A stretch of DNA of 64,000 nt from Bifidobacterium simiiventris (GCF_019331715.1 NZ_JAHBBG010000012.1:25570-89569), one strand, 5' to 3'. Shown: positions 1 through 8,756, numbered from the stretch's first letter. The notes: generated by a model from the sequence alone, not told the origin. Translations and numbers: made by a program.

Positions 1-2
1 AC

Positions 3-1295
3 TTCTACACCAACGTCTTCCACATCCCGGCCGCCGGCGCGCTGGGCGCGGCGACCATCCTGCTCGTCGCCCGCTTCGCCGACGCGATCTCCGCCATCGT
101 GTGGGGCTCCATCGTCGACCACACCAACACCAAGTGGGGCCAGTCCCGCCCGTGGTTCCTGTGGCTGTGCGTGCCGTTCGCGGTCACCGTGTGGATCGCG
201 TTCACCGCGCCGAGTCTGCCTGAAGGCGCCCCGAAGTTCGCGTACGCGCTGATCACCTACATCCTGGCCGCCGGCGCCGTCTACACCGGCATCCAGACCC
301 CGATCACCGCCATCCTGCCGAACCTCACCTCCGACCCGACCGAGCGCAACAACGCCAACTCCTTCCGCATGGCCGGCGGCCAGATCGGCTCCTTCATCAC
401 CTCGTCCTTCACCATCCCGCTGGTCGGTGTCTTCGGCACCATGGTTGGCGGCGGCGACAAGGCCGGCTTCATGATCGTCACCGCGATCTGGGGCGTCATC
501 GCCATCGCGCTGCTCCTGTTCTCCTTCAAGAACCTCAACGAGCGCAACTACCACCCCGAACTCAACAAGCCGATCCCGCTGAAGGACTCCTTCAAGGCCG
601 CCAAGGGCAACTGGCCGTGGATCATCCTCGTCGTCGCGTTCGTGATCTACTGGGTCGCCCAGTCCACCCGTAACGGCGTGTCCACCTACTACGCGCAGTA
701 CGTGCTCGACAACCGCAACCTGACCTCGCTGTTCAACGGCGTGCAGGTCCTCGGCCTGCTCGGCACCATTGCCATGCCGATCATCGCCAACAAGACCAAG
801 AACAAGACCCTGACCATGATCATCGGCCTCGTCATCGGCGGCGTCGGCCAGGCGCTCATGCCGCTCGCCGGCACCAACGTCCCGCTGCTCGTCATCTTCT
901 GGACCATCGGCGTCTTCGGTGCGGCCATCGCCATAGGCATGCCGTTCGGCATGCTCGCCGACACCGTCGACTACGGCGAGTGGAAGACCGGCGTGCACGC
1001 GGCCGGCTTCCTGACCGCCGTCGGCTCCGCGTTCTGCATCCAGGTCGGCTCCGGCTTCGGCGCGTTCCTGCCGCTCGAGATCATGGGCGCGGCCGGCTAC
1101 GACGCCAACAAGGAAGTCCAGTCGCAGTCCGCGCAGGACGCGATCAGCTTCTGCTTCATCTGGCTGCCGGTCATCGTCTACGTCATCGTCGGCGTGATCA
1201 TGTGCTTCTACCGCAAGTACGAGAAGATGGAGCCGCAGATCAAGGCCGAGCTGGCCGAGCGTCACGCGAAGGCGCTCGCCGAAGCCGGCGAGTGA
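3..1295 (+). CDS. GPH/MFS sugar:cation symporter, 3' part
   Basis: The gene enters from outside the window; the frame is open from base 3 and ends with TGA at 1293-1295, leaving 430 visible residues. The protein is a string of hydrophobic helices. The signature loop DHTNTKWGQSRPW (near visible residue 40) is the RxGxxRPW-type motif of the glycoside-pentoside-hexuronide family of major-facilitator sugar symporters (LacS/MelB relatives). It would import a glycoside or oligosaccharide with a cation across the cytoplasmic membrane. The C-terminus is a short charged tail, with no fused EIIA domain. The substrate cannot be read from the sequence; in bifidobacteria such genes usually sit beside a glycosidase, which would lie upstream of this window. 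Family assignment is firm, substrate unknown. Confidence 0.9.
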   Translation, partial: FYTNVFHIPAAGALGAATILLVARFADAISAIVWGSIVDHTNTKWGQSRPWFLWLCVPFAVTVWIAFTAPSLPEGAPKFAYALITYILAAGAVYTGIQTPITAILPNLTSDPTERNNANSFRMAGGQIGSFITSSFTIPLVGVFGTMVGGGDKAGFMIVTAIWGVIAIALLLFSFKNLNERNYHPELNKPIPLKDSFKAAKGNWPWIILVVAFVIYWVAQSTRNGVSTYYAQYVLDNRNLTSLFNGVQVLGLLGTIAMPIIANKTKNKTLTMIIGLVIGGVGQALMPLAGTNVPLLVIFWTIGVFGAAIAIGMPFGMLADTVDYGEWKTGVHAAGFLTAVGSAFCIQVGSGFGAFLPLEIMGAAGYDANKEVQSQSAQDAISFCFIWLPVIVYVIVGVIMCFYRKYEKMEPQIKAELAERHAKALAEAGE

Positions 1296-1531
1296 TCCCG
1301 CCTCGGTCGGTCTGTCAGCCGATCGCAACAGCCGAATGCCGATAACTGAATAACCAAACGGATTCCGCGTGGAGCGTGACCCGGTGCGCGATTGGCCGGG
1401 GCGTCACCCGCGCGGGATCCGACTCGTCATCCGCAAGCCGTGTGTATGTAGCGTTACGCCCCGCCGCATCCGCACGGCTTGCGTCGTATCCGGCTGCATT
1501 CCGAATCGGTGATCCTTGGCTAGGTTCGCTG
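1296..1531. other. Intergenic stretch with one stem-loop
   Basis: No convincing gene. An 11-bp inverted repeat (CGCAAGCCGTG at 1432-1442 and its complement at 1473-1483, 30-nt loop) may act as a weak terminator or processing site for the symporter transcript. It runs directly into the phased palindromic array that begins at 1532. Confidence 0.5.
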
Positions 1532-1708
1532 AGCGTCCGTTTTCTGTCAGGATAGTTCCGGTTCTTGTGGGAAGCGGACGCTGATCGTTCTTCTTACGTC
1601 CGTTTCTCGCTAGGATCACGCCGGTTCTTGTGGGAAGCGGACGCTCTTGCCGTGCTTAGCGTCCGCTTTCGTCCAGTAGTGGGGTGGTCCTGGACGAAAG
1701 CGGACATA
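1532..1708. repeat. Phased palindromic array, word AGCGTCCG, 63-nt period
   Basis: Three units of 51 nt each begin with AGCGTCCG (or TACGTCCG) and end with CGGACGCT (or CGGACATA): 1532-1582, 1595-1645 and 1658-1708. Starts and ends are each spaced exactly 63 nt. Units 1 and 2 also share a 25-nt exact block (1558-1582 and 1621-1645). Unit 3 has the longest self-complementary arms, CTGGACGAAAGCGGAC pairing with GTCCGCTTTCGTCCAG. The array is the local version of a geometry seen at eight other intergenic sites in the window. Function unknown. Confidence 0.8.
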
Positions 1709-1789
1709 TCCGTATGTGCCGGCAGCCGGGGCAGTGGGTGGGCTAGGCTCGGAATGGAAATCCAAGCGGGTGGCCTAAGGGAGGAAACC

Positions 1790-2833
1790 ATGGCATCCAA
1801 CACGTTCCTCAAGCATCTTCTCGTCGGCGGCGCGGTGGCCGCCGGAGCCGCGGCATGGGCGATCAAGCCGCGTTCGTTCACCGACAAGCAGCACAACTAC
1901 GTGCCGTCCGTGCCGGACGTCTGGTACGCGCACCGCGGCCTGCACGACGCCGGTTCCGGCCTGACCCCGCAGTACGCGATCGAAAGCGGCGAATACGTGG
2001 CCCGCGCGCGCCGCATGGCCATGAAGGCCGGCTACGGCGACCCGTCCGTCACCACGTCGATCGCGCCGGAGAACTCGCTCGCCGCGTTCGCCGCCGCCGC
2101 CGAGGCCGGCTACGGCATCGAGCTTGACCTGCAGTTGAGCGCGGACGGCCAGGTCATCGTCGTACATGATCCCGACTTGCTGCGCGTGGCCGGCGATCCG
2201 CGCCGCGTGGCTGATCTGACGTACGACGAGCTGACCCGCATCCCGCTGTTCCCGAACGATGCTCCGGGCACTGCGGTCGCGTCCGAACTACCCGGCGCCG
2301 ACGATCCGGCGACCGTCACGACCCCCGCGAACCCGCCGGCCGGCTACTACCAGCACGTGCCGCTGTTCTTGGACGTGCTGCGCGTGGTCGCCGGCCGTGT
2401 GCCGCTGATCGTGGAGTACAAGTTCGACGACAACGCCGCGTTCGGTTCGCGCGAAGAAGAGCTGATGGAGAAGGGCGACGCGCTGCTGCAGGCGTACGAC
2501 GGCGCGTATGTGATCGAATCGTTCAACCCGCGGGCCGTGGAATGGTACAAGAACCACCGTCCGGAAGTGTGCCGCGGTCAGCTGGCCGGTGGTGTGACGC
2601 TCGAGGAAGACGGCTGGCTGGAGTGCGTGGCCGGACTGTTGATCTTCGACTGGATGTCGCGGCCTGATTTCGTGGCGTATGACTGGCATGGCGGCAACTA
2701 TCCGCAGGTTCGTGCGTCCCGTGCGATGGGCGCGACGGCCGTCTCATGGACCGTGCGCAGCAGCGATGAGCTGGCTCAGTGCGATGACTGGTTCGACCGT
2801 CACATCTTCGAGGCGTTCGTGCCCGAGCGCTGA
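1790..2833 (+). CDS. Membrane-anchored glycerophosphodiester phosphodiesterase family protein
   Basis: The ATG at 1790 is chosen because AAGGGAGGAAACC precedes it; the open frame upstream lies in the repeat array. The 347-residue product starts with one hydrophobic segment (about residues 6-24), likely a membrane anchor with the catalytic domain outside. The domain shows GDPD signatures: AHRGLHD (first catalytic His), ENSLAAF, then ELDLQLSADGQ and VVHDP (metal-binding Glu/Asp and second His). GDPDs cleave glycerophosphodiesters into glycerol-3-phosphate and an alcohol, supplying glycerol phosphate or turning over lipid and teichoic-acid head groups. A Pro/Ala-rich insert sits around residues 160-185. 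It stands alone between two repeat arrays. Family is clear; the physiological substrate is not. Confidence 0.85.
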   Translation: MASNTFLKHLLVGGAVAAGAAAWAIKPRSFTDKQHNYVPSVPDVWYAHRGLHDAGSGLTPQYAIESGEYVARARRMAMKAGYGDPSVTTSIAPENSLAAFAAAAEAGYGIELDLQLSADGQVIVVHDPDLLRVAGDPRRVADLTYDELTRIPLFPNDAPGTAVASELPGADDPATVTTPANPPAGYYQHVPLFLDVLRVVAGRVPLIVEYKFDDNAAFGSREEELMEKGDALLQAYDGAYVIESFNPRAVEWYKNHRPEVCRGQLAGGVTLEEDGWLECVAGLLIFDWMSRPDFVAYDWHGGNYPQVRASRAMGATAVSWTVRSSDELAQCDDWFDRHIFEAFVPER

Positions 2834-2859
2834 GGCGGGGTGCCCATCTCATCCCATAG

Positions 2860-3085
2860 GTGGGTGAAATAGGACACCGAAAATCATAAGTGGGTATTTG
2901 TGGACTAGTTAGGGCCCGATTAGAAGTCCAACTAGTCCACAAATACCCACTTTCGTTATTTCGAGGTGTGGGATGGTCCGGATCTACCCACCTTTGCCGT
3001 TGTGAGATCCGGATTCACCCACTTTCCGTCTTTCCCCGATCCGGGTTCACCCGTCCGTCATCCTGTGAGGTCCGGGTTTGCCCAC
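2860..3085. repeat. Phased repeat array, word GTGGGT / ACCCAC
   Basis: GTGGGT occurs at 2860 and 2890. The complementary ACCCAC-type word occurs at 2945, 2986, 3017, 3049 (ACCCGT) and 3080 (GCCCAC). Spacings on the right are 41, 31, 32 and 31 nt, so alternate sites are 63 nt apart (2986/3049 and 3017/3080). The central hairpin 2888-2952 is 65 nt long with 23-nt arms; a second hairpin with the same word and length lies at 52255-52319. The right-hand copies share a GATCCGGATTCACCCACTTT consensus. The array sits between the convergent GDPD and upp genes. Confidence 0.75.
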
Positions 3086-3141
3086 TTATCATGTCACGTA
3101 TCACTGTGACGATCGGTTGATCGGTTCCGTGTACGACTTCG

Positions 3142-3783
3142 TCAGTCGACGACGCCGTAGAGGCGGTCGCCGGCGTCGCCCAGACCCGGCACGATGTAGC
3201 ATTTCTCGTTGAGCTTCTCGTCGACCGCGCACACGACGACCTTGAAATCGATGGACGGGTCGATGTGCTCCTGCACGAACTGGATGCCTTCCGGCGCGGC
3301 GATGATGCACACCGCGGTGACGTCCTTCGCGCCGCGTTCGGCCAGATAGTGCGTGGCGGCGACGAGCGTGCCGCCGGTGGCGAGCATCGGGTCGATGAGG
3401 AAGCACTGGCGGCCGGTCAGGTCGTCGGGCAGGCGGTTCGCGTAGGTGATCTGCTGGGTCGGGTGCTCCTCGTCGCGCTTCATGCCGAGGAAGCCGACTT
3501 CGGCGGACGGGATCATCTTGGTCATGCCGTCGAGCATGCCGAGGCCAGCGCGCAGCACGGGCACGATGATCGGGCGGGGTTCGGCGATGTGCTTGCCGAT
3601 CATCGGGGCGACCGGCGTTTCGATCGGCTTGTCGACCACGTCGAGGTTGCGGGTCGCTTCGTATGCCTCCAGCATGACGAGTTCGGAGACGAGCTCGCGG
3701 AAGGTGGCGGAGGAGGTGTTCTTATCGCGCAGGACGGTGAGCTTGTGCTCAACCAGCGGGTGATTCAAAACAGTGAGTTCCAT
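3142..3783 (-). CDS. upp: Uracil phosphoribosyltransferase
   Basis: Pyrimidine salvage enzyme converting uracil and PRPP into UMP in the cytoplasm. The product from the ATG at 3783 is 213 residues, the usual UPRT length. It contains the PRPP-binding loop DPMLATGGT (residues 131-139), the PVLRAGLGM segment near residue 75 and the C-terminal PGLGDAGDRLYG uracil-binding loop. The longer open frame upstream is rejected because it runs through non-conserved Arg-rich sequence. The ATG has no clear Shine-Dalgarno; a TACGCT hexamer lies eight bases before it, which would suit a leaderless or very short leader transcript. It is divergent from the amino-acid permease. Confidence 0.96.
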   Translation of the reverse strand: MELTVLNHPLVEHKLTVLRDKNTSSATFRELVSELVMLEAYEATRNLDVVDKPIETPVAPMIGKHIAEPRPIIVPVLRAGLGMLDGMTKMIPSAEVGFLGMKRDEEHPTQQITYANRLPDDLTGRQCFLIDPMLATGGTLVAATHYLAERGAKDVTAVCIIAAPEGIQFVQEHIDPSIDFKVVVCAVDEKLNEKCYIVPGLGDAGDRLYGVVD

Positions 3784-4136
3784 AAGACCCAAGCGTACTA
3801 CGAAAGCCCCGCGCAATCGCTGGCCGGGGAGGGGTGCCGCGCCGGACGTTTTGGGATGGCGGCGGGCGGGGACGTGCGTCTCGCCGGACGGCCTGCCGCG
3901 CCGGATGATTGCGTCGATACGTTGACGCACCGCGCGTCTATTCGGACGCCGGCGCCGCATCGTCCGGCGCCGTATCGTTCCGACATCGCCCGGAATCGGA
4001 CGGATTGTGCGACGGTCACGACGGACGGCATACAATAGCGGCCATTGCATACGGTTGCATCGATTGGCGATACATGAACCGGTGCACGCCCGACCGAACG
4101 GCTCCCTGCAACGAGAGCAAGAGAGAAAGAAGCAAG
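3784..4136. promoter_or_regulatory. Divergent upp / permease intergenic region
   Basis: About 350 bases with no supported gene. A TACAAT hexamer at 4031-4036 is a candidate -10 for the permease, but no well-spaced -35 is visible (TTGTGC at 4005-4010 would be 20 nt away). No palindromic array is present, unlike most 3' intergenic regions in this window. Confidence 0.35.
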
Positions 4137-5615
4137 ATGGCAGCATCACCCGCCCCAACCACGTCTCGCCACCCACGCGAGACCGACGACGTCCCCGTCC
4201 CCGCAACCCTGCGAAAATCGCTGAAAAACCGCCACATCCAGCTCATCGCCCTCGGTGGCGCGATTGGCACCGGCCTGTTCTACGGTTCGAGTGAGTCGAT
4301 CAGCCTCGCCGGCCCGAGCATCCTGCTCGCCTATCTGGTCGGCGGTCTCGCGATCTTCATGATCGTGCGAGCGTTGTCCGAAATGTCGGTCGAAGACCCG
4401 AAGGCCGGCGCGTTCAGCTACTACGCCACCCGCTACTGGTCGAAGCGCGCGGGCTTCGTCTCCGGCTGGAACTACTGGTTCAACTACATCCTCGTGTCGA
4501 TGGTCGAGCTGTCGGTCGTCGGCTCATTTGTCAACTACTGGTTCCCGAACATCCCGCAGTGGGTGTCCGCGGCCGTGTTTCTCGTCGTGATCGCCGCCGC
4601 GAACCTGCTCGGCGTGAGCAAGTTCGGCGAGTTCGAATTTTGGTTCGCGATCATCAAGATCGTGGCCGTCGTCGCGATGATCCTCGGCGGTCTCGCGGTA
4701 CTCGTCGCCAATCTCCCGACCGCGTCCGGCATCAAGGCCAGCTTCGCGAACTGGTTCGCGATCGACGGCGGTTTCTTCCCGCACGGCCTCATGCAGCGCA
4801 CGGCCGACGGCCAGTGGACCGGTCTGCTCATGGCCCTGTGCGTCGTGATGTTCAGCTTCGGCGGCACCGAACTGATCGGCATCACCGCGGGCGAGACCGA
4901 GAACCCGCGCACCACGATCCCGCGTGCCACGAACGGCATCATCTGGCGCATCCTCGTGTTCTACATCGGCGCGCTCGGCGTGATCATGGCCGTGGTGCCG
5001 TGGAACACGATCGACGGCAAGTCCAGCCCGTTCGTGCAGATCTTCGACTCGGTGGGCGTGCACGCGGCCGCCGGCATCCTCAACTTCGTGTGCCTGACCG
5101 CCGTGATGAGCGTCTACAACTCCGGCCTGTACGCGAACTCGCGCATGCTGTACTCGCTCGCCAAGCAGGGCAACGCACCCGCGTACCTCGGCAAGCTCAA
5201 CTCGCGCGGCGTGCCGGTCGCGGGCGTGATCACCTCCGCGATCATCACCGCGCTGGCCGTAGTTGTCGTGTTCCTGTGGCCGGAGTTCGCGTTCAACTAT
5301 CTCATGTCGATCGCGACGATCGCCGGCGTGATCAACTGGTCGATGATCATGATCACGGAAGTGCACTTCCGCAAGGTCGTCGCGGCCGGCGACGGTCCGG
5401 CCGAACTTGCCGGACTGCAGGGCAAGACGGCGTTGGACGCGATCCACTTCAAGCTGCCGTTCGCGCGCGTGATGCCGTATATCGTGCTCGCGTTCCTTGC
5501 GCTCGTCGTGGTGCTCATGTGCTTCTCGCCGAGCTACCGCGTGGCCGTGGTCGCCGGCGTGATCTGGCTGGCGATTCTGCTCGCCGCCTACCAGATCACG
5601 CAGGTGCGCAAGTAA
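4137..5615 (+). CDS. APC-family amino-acid permease
   Basis: A 492-residue polytopic membrane protein. The start at 4137 (GCAAGATGG) follows a purine-rich AAGAGAGAAAGAAGC. After a 25-residue cytoplasmic tail comes the family signature ALGGAIGTGLFYGSS in TM1, typical of the amino-acid transporter (AAT) branch of the APC superfamily. TM6 carries SFGGTELIGITAGE, the conserved glutamate loop of this family. Members import amino acids (Pro, Asn, GABA, Phe, Lys and others) by proton symport. Which amino acid cannot be told from motifs. It stands alone, divergent from upp and converging on thiG. Confidence 0.9.
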   Translation: MAASPAPTTSRHPRETDDVPVPATLRKSLKNRHIQLIALGGAIGTGLFYGSSESISLAGPSILLAYLVGGLAIFMIVRALSEMSVEDPKAGAFSYYATRYWSKRAGFVSGWNYWFNYILVSMVELSVVGSFVNYWFPNIPQWVSAAVFLVVIAAANLLGVSKFGEFEFWFAIIKIVAVVAMILGGLAVLVANLPTASGIKASFANWFAIDGGFFPHGLMQRTADGQWTGLLMALCVVMFSFGGTELIGITAGETENPRTTIPRATNGIIWRILVFYIGALGVIMAVVPWNTIDGKSSPFVQIFDSVGVHAAAGILNFVCLTAVMSVYNSGLYANSRMLYSLAKQGNAPAYLGKLNSRGVPVAGVITSAIITALAVVVVFLWPEFAFNYLMSIATIAGVINWSMIMITEVHFRKVVAAGDGPAELAGLQGKTALDAIHFKLPFARVMPYIVLAFLALVVVLMCFSPSYRVAVVAGVIWLAILLAAYQITQVRK

Positions 5616-5628
5616 TCACGCGCGGTAA

Positions 5629-6552
5629 TCACTTGCTGGCAGAGAGATAGTCGGCCGCGTTGGTCGGGCTGGACGGCACCGCATGACCCTCGGTCACGGT
5701 GCCGAGGCCCGCAAGATACGCTTCGCGGCCGGCCTCGATCGCGTGCTTGAACGCGCGCGCCATCACCGGGATGTTGCCCGCGGACGCGATCGCCGTATAC
5801 GCCATCACCGCGTCCGCGCCCATCTCCATCGCCTCGGCGGCCTGGCTCGGCCGGCCGATACCCGCGTCGATGATGACCGGCACATGCGCGTTGGCGATGA
5901 TCACCTCGATGAAATCGCGCATCCGCAGCCCCTTGTTCGAGCCGATCAGCGAGCCGAGCGGCATCACGCACGCCGCGCCCGCCTCCTCAAGCTGCCGCGC
6001 CGCGATCGGGTCCGGGAACATGTACGGCATCACCACGAACCCCTCCTTCGCGAGCATCTCGGTCGCGCGGATCGTCTCCGCGTTGTCCGGCAACAGGTAC
6101 TTCGTCTCGTGCTCGATCTCGACCTTCACGAAATCGGTCTGGCACACCTCGCGGGCGAGTCGCGCGATGCGCACCGCCTCTTCCGCGTTGCGCGCGCCCG
6201 ACGTGTTCGGCAGCATCGTGATGCCCTTGGGGATGTAGTCGAGCAGGTTGTTCTCGGTGGTGCGGCAGCGGCGCAGCGCCATCGTGACGATCTGCGTGCC
6301 CGCGTTCTCGATCGTGGCCTTGATGAGGTTCAGATCGTAGCGGCCCGAACCGAGGATGAACCGGCTCGTGAACTTGTGCCCGCCGAGGATGAGCGGATCG
6401 GCGTCGCCGGTCGCAATCGCGTCGTAGGCGTGGGCGTCCGGCTCGGGCAGCAGCGCGGTGTTCGTGGCAGTGCCGACGAGTTCGTCGAGCGTCGGTTCGG
6501 TGGGCGAAACGTTGGGTTCGGTGGATGGTGCAGTCATGGTTACTCCAGTCAT
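5629..6552 (-). CDS. thiG: Thiazole synthase ThiG
   Basis: ThiG builds the thiazole phosphate ring of thiamine from deoxyxylulose phosphate, dehydroglycine and the sulfur carried on ThiS. The product is 307 residues, longer than the usual ~255, owing to a variable N-terminal extension of about 45 residues before [19 protein letters not shown]. Conserved features are VKVEIEHE with the Schiff-base lysine, [20 protein letters not shown], and [22 protein letters not shown] (phosphate-binding). Two overlapping starts are possible, each preceded by GGAGTAACC: ATG at 6552 and ATG at 6537. The outer one has the better AAGGAG and is used. It follows thiS in the same operon. Confidence 0.94.
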   Translation of the reverse strand: MTGVTMTAPSTEPNVSPTEPTLDELVGTATNTALLPEPDAHAYDAIATGDADPLILGGHKFTSRFILGSGRYDLNLIKATIENAGTQIVTMALRRCRTTENNLLDYIPKGITMLPNTSGARNAEEAVRIARLAREVCQTDFVKVEIEHETKYLLPDNAETIRATEMLAKEGFVVMPYMFPDPIAARQLEEAGAACVMPLGSLIGSNKGLRMRDFIEVIIANAHVPVIIDAGIGRPSQAAEAMEMGADAVMAYTAIASAGNIPVMARAFKHAIEAGREAYLAGLGTVTEGHAVPSSPTNAADYLSASK

Positions 6553-6637
6553 GGTTACTCCTTCGTATTCGATGTCGTATGGATGCCGTTGGTTGCCGCG
6601 GCATGCCCGTTGCCGGTCGTCACGGCCGTCACGGCCG

Positions 6638-6832
6638 TCAGCCGCCCTGCACGAACGTGACGATCTCCACGGTGTCGGTGCCCTTGAGCATCGTCTGCGC
6701 GCGCTTTGCCCGCGGCACGATCTCGCCGTTGAGCTCGACGGCCACACGGGCCGGCTTGAATCCCTTGCGCTCGATGAACTCGGCGACACTGATCGGCCCG
6801 TCGAGCTGCTCCTCCTGACCGTTGACGATCAT
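6638..6832 (-). CDS. thiS: Sulfur carrier protein ThiS
   Basis: A 64-residue ubiquitin-fold sulfur carrier ending in the diagnostic Gly-Gly (FVQGG), whose C-terminal thiocarboxylate donates sulfur to ThiG. The segment [14 protein letters not shown] and the closing [13 protein letters not shown] match the family. The start at 6832 is preceded by GGGGAAGGGGAACCG; the longer reading frame upstream is non-conserved. It is the first gene of a thiS-thiG unit downstream of a TPP riboswitch, so its expression should fall when thiamine pyrophosphate is plentiful. ThiF and the other thiamine genes are not in this window. Confidence 0.93.
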   Translation of the reverse strand: MIVNGQEEQLDGPISVAEFIERKGFKPARVAVELNGEIVPRAKRAQTMLKGTDTVEIVTFVQGG

Positions 6833-7104
6833 CGGTTCCCCTTCCCCGGCCGCGCCGGATTCGAAAAAAAGGGTCGCTGAAGCAGCCGTACCCTGTGAGG
6901 TGGTGCGCCCCTTCATGACCCTTGTCGTAAGTATCACTGGTTGTTCTTGAATTATGTTGAGTTGTCGCGCAAACGATCATCCGAACAGCGGCGCGGCGAC
7001 ACGGTGACGAGTCCGCGCGCAACGACGATGCAACGGATGCGAAAACCCGCGCAGACTGAAAAAATGATCGCGAACCGCCGCGCATCGATTGCGACGGCGA
7101 AACA

Positions 7105-7222
7105 ACCCGTTTCCTTACGGCGGCATGACCCGCATCAAGTTGACGGTCGAAGTTCGCGACTTCCTCTCAGCCCAGCCGGGCTCCCGTTCGGTTGCGTGAC
7201 CATCATAAGCCCCGGGGTGCGA
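7105..7222 (-). promoter_or_regulatory. TPP riboswitch (thi box) upstream of thiS-thiG
   Basis: Read on the minus strand from about 7222 to 7105, the sequence contains the conserved thi-box blocks in order: CCCCGGGGCTT, then GGGCTGAGAGGAAG, then CTTGATGCGGGTCATGCCG and CGTAAGGAAACGGG. These match the P1/P2-P3/J and P4-P5 parts of the thiamine pyrophosphate aptamer. It precedes thiS by about 270 nt of leader in which no clear expression-platform terminator was found. Confidence 0.9.
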
Positions 7223-7293
7223 CAGGGCATCCAGCGGCGGTGCGATCCGCCGTGAAACGATGAAGCAGCGTATCCGCGTCAGGGGCTCGCACG

Positions 7294-8286
7294 ATGATGG
7301 GCGGTATGACGACGTTGCAACATGGCACTGATTTCGCGAACACGGTCGATTTCGCGGGGCATCGCATCTCCAGGCTCGGCATGGGCACGATGGCGCTCGC
7401 CATCGAGGGACGTCCGGACCGTGAGACGGCGATCGGCACGATCCACGCCGCGCTCGACGCCGGCGTGCGCTACCTCGACACCGCGTGGTCGTACTACCTG
7501 CCGACCGCTCCGGGCGCGGACGGCACGGGCGTTCCCGGCGATTTCGGGTACGGCGAAATGCTGGTGCGCGACGCGCTCGCCAGTTGGGACGGTCCGCGCG
7601 GCGAGGTGCTGGTGGCGACGAAAACCGGATACCGGCGCACGATCGACACGGACGTCGCGGCAGGGGAGGCTGTGGCGCAGGACGACCGCCAACGATTGCA
7701 GGCGGCCGGCAGCCGGTACGGTTGGATGGCCGATTCGCGGCCCGAGACGATGATCCGCGACGCGAAGGAATCGGCGCGTCACCTTGGCGTGGACGCGCTC
7801 GACCTGCTGTATTCGCACGGTCCCGATCCGGCCGTGCCGTACGAGGATCAGATCGGCGCGCTCAGGACGCTGCTCGACGAAGGCGTGATTCGCTACGCCG
7901 GCATCTCCCGCGTGAACAACGCGCAGATCGACACGGCCCGCGCGATCCTCGGCGACAAGCTGATCGCCGTGCAGAACCAGTTCTCGCCCTCGCACCCCGA
8001 TCCGGAACATACGATGGAGCATTGCGCCGAACTCGGGCTTGATTTCGTGTGCTGGTCGCCGCTCGGCGGGTTCCTCGACCCGTTCGACCGGCATGCGTAC
8101 GATCCGTTCCGTGCGGTTGCTGCCGCGCGTGGCGTCTCGTACCAGCGGGTGGTGCTCGCATGGGAGCTGACCCGGTACGACCGTCTGTTCACGATCCCGA
8201 GCGCCCGCAATCCGCATGAGATCAACGATTCGTTCGCCGCGACTGATCTGCGGCTGACCCCGGACGAACTCGCGCTGCTCGGCTGA
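7294..8286 (+). CDS. Aldo/keto reductase
   Basis: A 330-residue NAD(P)H-dependent oxidoreductase of the TIM-barrel aldo/keto reductase family. Visible features are RYLDTAWSYYL (catalytic Asp and Tyr region, about residue 66), VATKTGY (catalytic Lys), a sarcosine-type SHGPDPAVPYEDQIGALRTL segment, and the C-terminal FTIPSARNPHEINDSF cofactor loop. Start is uncertain: ATG 7294 has CAGGGG ten bases upstream, and ATG 7306 (MTTLQH) has GGGCGG closer. It reduces an aldehyde or ketone that cannot be specified. It is divergent from thiS and converges on the MIF-like gene, with a perfect 58-nt hairpin between. Confidence 0.88.
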   Translation: MMGGMTTLQHGTDFANTVDFAGHRISRLGMGTMALAIEGRPDRETAIGTIHAALDAGVRYLDTAWSYYLPTAPGADGTGVPGDFGYGEMLVRDALASWDGPRGEVLVATKTGYRRTIDTDVAAGEAVAQDDRQRLQAAGSRYGWMADSRPETMIRDAKESARHLGVDALDLLYSHGPDPAVPYEDQIGALRTLLDEGVIRYAGISRVNNAQIDTARAILGDKLIAVQNQFSPSHPDPEHTMEHCAELGLDFVCWSPLGGFLDPFDRHAYDPFRAVAAARGVSYQRVVLAWELTRYDRLFTIPSARNPHEINDSFAATDLRLTPDELALLG

Positions 8287-8304
8287 GACCGGGCGAAACA
8301 ACAG

Positions 8305-8362
8305 AGGCGTGGCGGTTTTCTCTCGCTGAGCGCTGGCTCAGCGAGAGAAAACCGCCACGCCT
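8305..8362. terminator. Perfect 27-bp inverted repeat between convergent genes
   Basis: Two 27-nt arms (8305-8331 and 8336-8362) are exactly complementary around a 4-nt loop GCTG. There is no downstream T-run outside the stem, but the arm itself carries TTTT / AAAA. It lies between a plus-strand and a minus-strand 3' end and could terminate both. The long perfect arms resemble the other intergenic palindromes in the window more than a standard terminator. Confidence 0.6.
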
Positions 8363-8408
8363 CATAACAGCGCGCTGTATGCGGCCGCGATGGAGCTGTG
8401 ACAACTAA

Positions 8409-8756
8409 CTAGAAGTTGCCGCCGTTCCACCCCCAGTCCGTCGTCGCCGTGTAGCGGATGTACGTGCGGTCCTGCGGAATGCCCAGCGTGCCCTCGAGCG
8501 CCGCCATGATCGACTCGGTCAGCTTCTCCCACGCCGAACCGGGCACGGAACGACCGAACACGTTCACCTCGACGTACGCCGCCGGCTTGTCGTCGGATCC
8601 GGCGAAGTAGATCGGCATGTCGTCCTCGAACGGGCACATCAGCCAGCCTTCGGACTTGCCGGGCACCGCGCTGATCGCCTTGCCGTACGCGGCCTTGAGC
8701 GCCTCGCGCTGCTCGGGCGTGGTCTTGACGGAGACGTGGGTGTGAATAACGGGCAT
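8409..8756 (-). CDS. MIF-like tautomerase (phenylpyruvate tautomerase family)
   Basis: A 115-residue protein with the macrophage migration inhibitory factor fold. Pro2, exposed after Met removal, is the catalytic base of the tautomerase superfamily (MPVIHTHVSVKTT). The C-terminal stretch DRTYIRYTATTDWGWNGGNF lines up with the MIF ending that in mammals reads as DRVYINYYD...VGWN. The length equals that of MIF (about 115). Family members tautomerise phenylpyruvate or dopachrome in vitro; the bacterial role is unclear. The start at 8756 has a strong AAGGAGG. It is monocistronic, converging on the aldo/keto reductase. Confidence 0.85.
   Translation of the reverse strand: MPVIHTHVSVKTTPEQREALKAAYGKAISAVPGKSEGWLMCPFEDDMPIYFAGSDDKPAAYVEVNVFGRSVPGSAWEKLTESIMAALEGTLGIPQDRTYIRYTATTDWGWNGGNF

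Noticed and set aside
2890..3120. 76-codon plus-strand frame downstream of the GDPD gene
   Set aside because: It lies wholly in the GTGGGT repeat array and has no ribosome site.
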